From positions 1 to 64,000 of the forward strand of contig NZ_JACFYF010000011.1 in the NCBI RefSeq assembly GCF_014050145.1: a DNA stretch of 64,000 nucleotides, written 5' to 3'. A program made the position numbers and the translations under genes. The notes under the pieces are model-generated. The model saw only the letters and a program-made list of their open reading frames with translations, was not told where the DNA came from and did no database searches. This DNA comes from Vibrio marinisediminis. GTDB lineage: Bacteria; Pseudomonadota; Gammaproteobacteria; Enterobacterales; Vibrionaceae. This document shows positions 63,477-64,000 of this stretch, piece after piece; the stretch's first letter is position 1, and every line of letters begins with the position of its first letter.

Positions 63477-64000
63477 GTGAATGTGATTTTTGGTTTGATC
63501 GGTGTCCTCGTCCTTATTGGATGCGCAGTACTGTTGTCAGAGAGCCGCAAGGCAATCAATTGGAAAACAGTATCGAGAGCGATGCTTCTACAGGTGGGCT
63601 TTGCCGCCTTGGTTCTTTACTTCCCTTGGGGACAAGTAGCATTAGCCAGTTTAAGTGGTGGTGTTGCTAGTCTTCTATCTTTTGCCGATGAAGGCATCAA
63701 ATTCCTTTTTGGTGACCTTGCTAATACCGGTTTTATTTTTGCTATCCGCGTTCTCCCTATTATTATCTTTTTTAGTGCGGTTATCTCAGCGCTTTACTAC
63801 CTTGGTATCATGCAACGTGTAATTGAGTTTATTGGTGGTGGGATCCAAAAATTCCTAGGCACCAGTAAAGCGGAATCACTCGTAGCGACAGGTAATATTT
63901 TCTTGTCACAAGGTGAATCGCCTCTTCTTGTTCGCCCTTTCCTTTCTCGCATGACTCGCTCTGAACTATTCGCTGTAATGGCTGGTGGTATGGCATCTGT
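63477..64000 (+). CDS. NupC-family concentrative nucleoside transporter, 3' end beyond window
   Basis: The first ~174 residues of a CNT-family protein: signature N-terminal helix (IFGLIGVLVLIGCAVLLSES), the family segments FLFGDL-type (IKFLFGDLANTGFIFAIRVLP), ALYYLGIMQRVIEFIGGGIQ and GNIFLSQGESPLLVRPFLS (nucleoside-binding Gln-Gly-Glu). It takes up nucleosides with sodium or protons at the inner membrane. GTG 63477 has TAAGG upstream; GTG 63483 is a second in-frame option. Runs off the right edge. Confidence 0.92.
   Translation, partial: MNVIFGLIGVLVLIGCAVLLSESRKAINWKTVSRAMLLQVGFAALVLYFPWGQVALASLSGGVASLLSFADEGIKFLFGDLANTGFIFAIRVLPIIIFFSAVISALYYLGIMQRVIEFIGGGIQKFLGTSKAESLVATGNIFLSQGESPLLVRPFLSRMTRSELFAVMAGGMAS

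Overview
The window is typical Vibrionaceae DNA, most likely Vibrio. The gene content matches what I remember of Vibrio chromosome 2 (a pst operon without phoBR, kbl-tdh, BatA/MoxR genes, cps/EPS genes), but no replicon marker is visible, so the assignment is inference. There are no rRNA, tRNA, CRISPR or intact IS genes. Coding density is high and many genes end in clear hairpin terminators.

Layout. 1-4731 (minus): a MoxR - DUF58 - DUF4381 - vWA - vWA/TPR operon, cut by the left edge inside a poly-Gln tract encoded by a hexanucleotide repeat. 5183-11652: small and membrane proteins, a tandem pair of paralogous exported proteins, a DUF6279-type lipoprotein whose stop codon lies in a palindromic repeat, a TauE/SafE transporter and an OpgC-like acyltransferase with a C-terminal extension. 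11745-18189 (minus): a long AraC-family regulator, a fructose-type PTS (IIA plus IICB) and a Cache-PAS-DUF294 sensor. 18553-24807: a DUF3360-type transporter, a DUF1254/DUF1214 exported protein with a divergent LysR regulator, an outer-membrane beta-barrel, a 600-base non-coding island full of inverted repeats, and a crotonase.

25049-32682 is a sugar PTS block: manA and an EIIABC permease, a divergent AraC regulator, an HPr-like/EIIA fusion with a stand-alone EIIB, and an EIIACB permease. With the PTS at 13-15 kb, this gives four different arrangements of the same A, B and C domains within 20 kb. A spaced repeat occurs twice between the AraC gene and the EIIABC gene, and a weaker match lies upstream of the other PTS.

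32943-36529: pstSCAB preceded by Pho-box-like repeats. 37055-52119: an exopolysaccharide cluster (initiating sugar-phosphate transferase, Wza-like, Wzc-like, UDP-glucose dehydrogenase, four glycosyltransferases, polymerase, O-antigen-ligase-like protein, Wzb-like phosphatase), interrupted by a porin gene and without a recognisable Wzx flippase. A convergent GGDEF protein follows. 54448-58876: six co-directional genes (phosphoesterase, C-N hydrolase, Asp/Glu racemase, PhzF, EamA transporter, VOC protein) that look like an amino-acid-derivative pathway. 59351-61741: kbl-tdh for threonine catabolism. A MerR regulator follows, with a likely autoregulatory promoter and, just upstream of it, a short decayed copy of the tdh 3' end. 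The window ends inside a nupC-type nucleoside transporter gene.
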